This document shows, piece by piece, positions 60,267 to 64,000 of a stretch of 64,000 nucleotides of DNA. Source of the DNA: Bradyrhizobium sp. CB1717. GTDB taxonomy: Bacteria > Pseudomonadota > Alphaproteobacteria > Rhizobiales > Xanthobacteraceae. A model generated the notes under the pieces. The model worked only from the letters and a program-made list of their open reading frames with translations. It did not search any database and was not told where the DNA came from. The stretch is taken from positions 186,001 to 250,000 of the forward strand of contig NZ_CP121666.1 of assembly GCF_029714325.1 (NCBI RefSeq), given 5' to 3'. Within the stretch, counting starts at the first letter, position 1. Each line of letters starts with the position of its first letter. The translations under genes were made by a program, and so were the position numbers.

Positions 60267-62768
60267 ATGTTCCGCGTTTTTTCCTGTCTTACGGCCGAGC
60301 ACGATTGGCGGCTCGTTGTCCTCGCAGGCCTCGTCTGCTTCGTCGCAAGCATCGTCGCGGCCAGCATCTTTCACCGTGCGATCGCGACGCGCGCGCGAAG
60401 GCGGTGGATCTGGATCGCGATTGCCGGCGCAGCCATCGGATACGGCATCTGGGCGACGCATTTCGTCGCGATGCTCGCTTATGAGCCCGGCGTCACGACT
60501 GGCTACGGCCTCGTGCTGACCGCGTTTTCGCTCGCTGCGGCAATGCTTTTGACCTCGGTCGGCTTCGGCGTTGCGGTCGGCGCGGCCGGCCGCTGGGGCG
60601 CGATGGCAGGGGGGATCATCATCGGCGGCGGCATTGCCAGCATGCACTATCTGGGAATGTGGGCCCTCGAAGTGCCCGGCCGGGTCTCCTGGTCAGTGGA
60701 CCTCGTCTTCGTCTCGATCATTCTCGGCATGTGTCTCGGCTACGCCGCGCTGTCAGTTGCCCTCACCTACCAGGGCTATCGAGGCACGCTGGCAGCGGCC
60801 GTCCTGCTCACACTCGCCATCGTGTCGCATCACTTCACGGCCATGGGTGCCGTGCAGATCACGCCGGATCCCACCCTCGCGACGGATACGCTTTCGCTGT
60901 CTCCTGCGTTCCTCGCGCTTGCCATCGCCGGTGTCGCGCTTTCCGTGCTGGGGATGAGCCTGATCGGCGTGCTGGCCGATCGTCGCCTGGCAAGCCGAAC
61001 CGCCAGGTTCGAAGAGATCATCAGCCAGCTTTCGGTCGCCCGGCAGCAGCTCGAAGATTCGCAGCAGGAACTACAGGGACAGACGCTCAGGCTGGACACG
61101 GCGATCAATCACATGGTCGAGGGCCTTTGCATGTTCGACGCCGAAAAACGGCTTGTCGTCTGCAACGAGCGTTATGCCCGACTCTATCAGTTGCCGCCGG
61201 AACTGCTGAGGACCGGGACATCGCATACCGACATCATCAGGCATCGTATCGCGAAGGGCATTCTCAAGGGCGATTCCAGCGAAGGCGCTGCCGAGCAGTT
61301 CATCTCGAAACTGGCGGCCTTGCCGTTCGATGCCGTCTCGAGCAGGATCGACGAGTTTGCGGATGGCCGGCTGATCTGCGTGACACGGCAGCCAATGGCC
61401 GGCGGCGGATGGGTGGCCACGCATCTCGATGTGACCGAGCAACGCCGGTCAGAGGCCAAGATCACCCATATGGCGCAACACGACGCGCTGACCGACCTGC
61501 CAAATCGCGTGCTGCTCAGGGAACGGATGGAGCATGCGATTGCGGTGACGCGCAATGGCGGCCTCGATCTGGCCGTGCTCATGCTCGACCTCGATCGCTT
61601 CAAGGAAGTCAACGACACGCTTGGACATCCGGCGGGCGATGCCCTGCTGCGCGCCGTCGCTGCGCGTCTGCGCGAATGCGTCACGGAAACCGCGTTGATC
61701 GCCCGGCTGGGCGGCGACGAGTTCGCGGTGATCGATTACGTGACCAACCCGGCCGTGGAGGCCGCCGCCCTCGCCGAGAACATCAGAAAGGCGCTTTGCG
61801 AGCCCTTCGATCTCGGCGATCACCGGGTCACGGTGGGCACCAGCATCGGCATTGCCATCGCGCCGCGCGACGGCAACGATTCGGACGTGATCCTGAAGAG
61901 CGCGGATCTCGCCCTCTACTCGGCCAAGAGCGGCGGACGTGGTGCATTCCGCTTCTTCGAGCCGGAGCTCGACGAGCTCATGCATGCGCGACGCAATCTG
62001 GAGCGCGACATGCGGGCTGCACTCGCGGGGCGTCAATTCGAGCTTCACTATCAGCCGTTCGTCAACGCCGCGACCGGAAAGACCTGTGGCTTCGAGGCCT
62101 TGCTGCGCTGGCATCACCCGCAGCGAGGCATGGTCCTGCCGGGCGAATTCATCCCGCTTGCGGAGGAGACCGGCTTGATCGTGCCGCTGGGAGAATGGGT
62201 CTTGAGGACCGCCTGCGCGGAAGCCGCCACATGGCCTGCACATGTCAGGATCGCGATCAACCTGTCTCCCGCTCAATTCAGGAGCAAGGAGCTCGTTCCG
62301 GTCATCGTCGGCGCGCTGGCGAGTTCAGGACTTGCGCCGCACAGGCTCGAGCTCGAGGTCACCGAGACGGTGATCATGCATGACAGCGAAGCCGTCTTTG
62401 CGGTGCTCGCCGAGCTGCGCGAGCTCGGCGTGCGAATTGCCCTGGACGATTTCGGCACCGGCTATTCATCGCTGAGCTTCCTGCAGAGATTCCCGTTCGA
62501 CAAGGTCAAGATCGACCGCAGCTTCGTGGGCGAACTCTCCAGCCCGCGGGCCGAGGCGCGCCACCTGGCGCGCGCAGTGGTTCGTTTCGCAGTCAGCCTC
62601 GGCAAGACGACGACCGCCGAAGGCGTCGAAACGAAGGAGCAGCTCGACATCCTGCGCGAGGAAGGATGCGGCGAAACGCAAGGCTATTATTTCAGCCGGC
62701 CGATGCCTGCATCCGACGTCGCCAGAATGCTGCGGCGAGGTTCCGCAGCAGCCATCCGCGCGGCGTGA
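60267..62768 (+). CDS. MHYT-PAS-GGDEF-EAL cyclic di-GMP signalling protein
   Basis: 833 residues. Seven helices with three MHYT-type motifs (WATHFVAM, ASMHYLGMWAL, SHHFTAMGAV; about residues 1-240), thought to bind metal and sense oxygen, CO or NO. A coiled coil and a PAS domain (about 250-395) lead to GGDEF (GGDEF intact at 482-486, no RxxD inhibitory site) and EAL (EAL at 610-612, DDFGTGYSSL). Both enzyme motifs look active, so it may make or break cyclic di-GMP depending on signal. It is monocistronic. Confidence 0.95.
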   Translation: MFRVFSCLTAEHDWRLVVLAGLVCFVASIVAASIFHRAIATRARRRWIWIAIAGAAIGYGIWATHFVAMLAYEPGVTTGYGLVLTAFSLAAAMLLTSVGFGVAVGAAGRWGAMAGGIIIGGGIASMHYLGMWALEVPGRVSWSVDLVFVSIILGMCLGYAALSVALTYQGYRGTLAAAVLLTLAIVSHHFTAMGAVQITPDPTLATDTLSLSPAFLALAIAGVALSVLGMSLIGVLADRRLASRTARFEEIISQLSVARQQLEDSQQELQGQTLRLDTAINHMVEGLCMFDAEKRLVVCNERYARLYQLPPELLRTGTSHTDIIRHRIAKGILKGDSSEGAAEQFISKLAALPFDAVSSRIDEFADGRLICVTRQPMAGGGWVATHLDVTEQRRSEAKITHMAQHDALTDLPNRVLLRERMEHAIAVTRNGGLDLAVLMLDLDRFKEVNDTLGHPAGDALLRAVAARLRECVTETALIARLGGDEFAVIDYVTNPAVEAAALAENIRKALCEPFDLGDHRVTVGTSIGIAIAPRDGNDSDVILKSADLALYSAKSGGRGAFRFFEPELDELMHARRNLERDMRAALAGRQFELHYQPFVNAATGKTCGFEALLRWHHPQRGMVLPGEFIPLAEETGLIVPLGEWVLRTACAEAATWPAHVRIAINLSPAQFRSKELVPVIVGALASSGLAPHRLELEVTETVIMHDSEAVFAVLAELRELGVRIALDDFGTGYSSLSFLQRFPFDKVKIDRSFVGELSSPRAEARHLARAVVRFAVSLGKTTTAEGVETKEQLDILREEGCGETQGYYFSRPMPASDVARMLRRGSAAAIRAA

Positions 62769-62780
62769 GCCATTAGACCC

Positions 62781-63458
62781 TCACTGCAACGGCGGGTCGC
62801 CGCTGGTGCGCTTCTTGGCGAGGTCCATCTCGGTGACCGCGATCAGGATCTCGGCGCGGGTCTTCAGGTCGGGCGCTTCCAGCATGGCCTGCTTTTCGGC
62901 GGGGCCATAGGGCGACATCATCGCCAGTGCGTTGACCAGCGCCTCGTTGGGCGCGCTCTCGACGCCCTCCCAGTCGACCTTGAGATTGTTGGCCTTCAGG
63001 AAGTCGGCGAGCACCGACAGCAACGCCTCGCGGTCGACCTGGTCCTCGCCCATGCGCGCGGTGAAATCATCGACGAAGGCGAAGAAATCCACCTTGCACT
63101 GCCGGTAGGCGGTGAGCACCTCGAGCTCCTCGAGCACCTTGAAGCGCGCGACGCCGGTGAGCTCGAGGATGTAGCGGCCGTCGCCGGATTCGGCGAGCTG
63201 GGTGATGCGGCCGACGCAGCCGACGCGGAACAGTGCCGGCTTGTCGGAATTCTTCGGCGAATGCGCCACGTCGGGCTGGATCATGCCGATCAGGCGATGG
63301 CCGTCGCGGAAGGAATCGTCGACCATCGCGAGATAGCGCGGCTCGAAGATGTTGAGCGGCATCTGGCCGCGCGGCAGCAAGAGCGCACCCGGCAGCGGAA
63401 ACACCGGAATGATCTCGGGAAGGTCGGCGGGTCCGCGATATTCGATGTTGATCGGCAT
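62781..63458 (-). CDS. Lon N-terminal (substrate-binding) domain protein
   Basis: 225 residues, only the LON substrate-binding domain with no ATPase or protease part. Characteristic blocks are PVFPLPGALLLPRGQMPLNIFEPRYLAMV, GCVGRITQLAESGDGRYILELTGVARFKV, and the helical C-terminal half ending LKTRAEILIAVTEM. The role of stand-alone LON-N proteins is not known; they may present substrates to other proteases. It lies 29 bp after the YbbN-like gene, as in many alphaproteobacteria. Confidence 0.92.
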   Translation of the reverse strand: MPINIEYRGPADLPEIIPVFPLPGALLLPRGQMPLNIFEPRYLAMVDDSFRDGHRLIGMIQPDVAHSPKNSDKPALFRVGCVGRITQLAESGDGRYILELTGVARFKVLEELEVLTAYRQCKVDFFAFVDDFTARMGEDQVDREALLSVLADFLKANNLKVDWEGVESAPNEALVNALAMMSPYGPAEKQAMLEAPDLKTRAEILIAVTEMDLAKKRTSGDPPLQ

Positions 63459-63487
63459 CTTGTCCCCGCTGACGCTTGTACGTTGCC

Positions 63488-64000
63488 TTACGAAAACAGG
63501 ATCGTCGACAAGCGCTTTCGTCCCTCGACGGTTGCATCATCCGTGCCGCCCCAGGCCTCGAAGAACTGCACGAGCTGCTTGCGGGCGCCGTCGTCGTTCC
63601 ACTTGCGGTCGCGCTTGACGATCTCGAGCAGCTGCTCGGTGGCGGCCGCGCGGTTGCCTTGCGCGTTGAGCGCGGTCGCAAGATCAAAGCGGGCCTGATG
63701 ATCGAGCGGGTTTGCGGCAACTTTCTGTTCCAGCTCGGCCACGGGCCCGAGCTGCTCCGCCTGCTCGGCGAGATCGATCGTCGTCTGCACGGCTTTCACC
63801 GCGGGATCGTTGCGCTTGGATTCCGGCACCATGGCCAGCGTCTGCTTGGCCTGCTCCATCGCGCCGGAGACGGCGTAGCATTTGGCAAGGCCGGCCAGGG
63901 CCGCGATGTTGGTCGAATCATGCTGCAGCGCCTCGGCATAGATCTGCGCGGCGGCTGCGGCGTCGCCCTCGGCGAGCACGGCATCGGCTTCCTGCACGAT
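63488..64000 (-). CDS. YbbN/CnoX-like thioredoxin-TPR co-chaperone (partial)
   Basis: 171 residues of the C-terminal part; the start lies beyond the right edge. What is visible is helical with TPR-like repeats: EADAVLAEGDAAAAAQIYAEALQHDSTNIAALAGLAKCY, and QARFDLATALNAQGNRAAATEQLLEIVKRDRKWNDDGARKQLVQFFEAWG. The last block, DRKWNDDGARKQL, is the signature C-terminus of YbbN-type proteins. These pair a thioredoxin-like domain with TPRs and protect client proteins with GroEL or DnaK. The thioredoxin domain is outside the window. Confidence 0.88.
   Translation of the reverse strand: MVQEADAVLAEGDAAAAAQIYAEALQHDSTNIAALAGLAKCYAVSGAMEQAKQTLAMVPESKRNDPAVKAVQTTIDLAEQAEQLGPVAELEQKVAANPLDHQARFDLATALNAQGNRAAATEQLLEIVKRDRKWNDDGARKQLVQFFEAWGGTDDATVEGRKRLSTILFS

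Overview
The window looks like a stretch of chromosome from an alphaproteobacterium of the order Hyphomicrobiales, most probably Bradyrhizobium or a close relative. The grounds are high-GC codon use, protein sequences of Bradyrhizobium/Rhodopseudomonas character, rhizobial intergenic palindromes, and the gene order around what appears to be the replication origin. No rRNA, tRNA, CRISPR array, prophage or intact insertion sequence was recognised. Assignments rest on reading motifs and gene order; no database search was possible.

Left part (1-17.5 kb): the start of a PilZ gene, comM-like Mg-chelatase ATPase, a hybrid histidine kinase, and a leftward histidine operon (hisB, DUF2628, hisH, hisA, hisF, hisE, then coaA). 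A rightward hslV-hslU pair follows, with a GNAT acetyltransferase and a UPF0314 membrane protein lying between the two genes. Then come an uncharacterised membrane protein and a leftward Tim44-like/mltA/smr cluster.

Centre (17.9-35.2 kb): the classic alphaproteobacterial origin neighbourhood. Leftward dnaQ, coaE, maf and ppsR face rightward hemJ, rho, mnmE, mnmG, rsmG, parA and parB, with holA, lptE and leuS beyond. The 457-bp gap between ppsR and hemJ (21230-21686) is the best oriC candidate. It is the divergence point of the two gene sets and holds five GANTC sites in 142 bp, an AT-rich dyad and near-consensus DnaA boxes. Seven parS sites (core GTTTCACGTGAAAC) lie 3.7-6.4 kb to its right, around mnmG and even inside the rsmG coding sequence, next to parAB.

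Right part (35.4-64 kb): signalling and housekeeping genes. There are two diguanylate cyclase genes meeting tail to tail, a PLP-binding YggS homologue, an L,D-transpeptidase, an orphan OmpR-type regulator with a cyclic-nucleotide-binding partner, xth, lolA-ftsK and an aminotransferase. Two glnK-amtB nitrogen-sensing modules flank a clpP paralogue and an ArsR-SRPBCC pair. Further on are tesB, a UbiH-type hydroxylase, Trm112-like protein, a TetR regulator facing a small membrane protein across two clear operators, a PepSY/cytochrome b561 pair, an MHYT-GGDEF-EAL protein, a Lon-N-domain protein and the end of a YbbN-like co-chaperone gene.

Gaps between genes are unusually rich in palindromic repeats. 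I recognise about eight families (labelled A-H), several with two to four copies in this window, nearly always just after stop codons. I found no unmistakable new defence or mobile system. The most rewarding points are the origin/parS architecture, the self-contained operator circuits (TetR, ArsR), the split hslVU locus with an AAC(6')-like acetyltransferase, and the repeat families.
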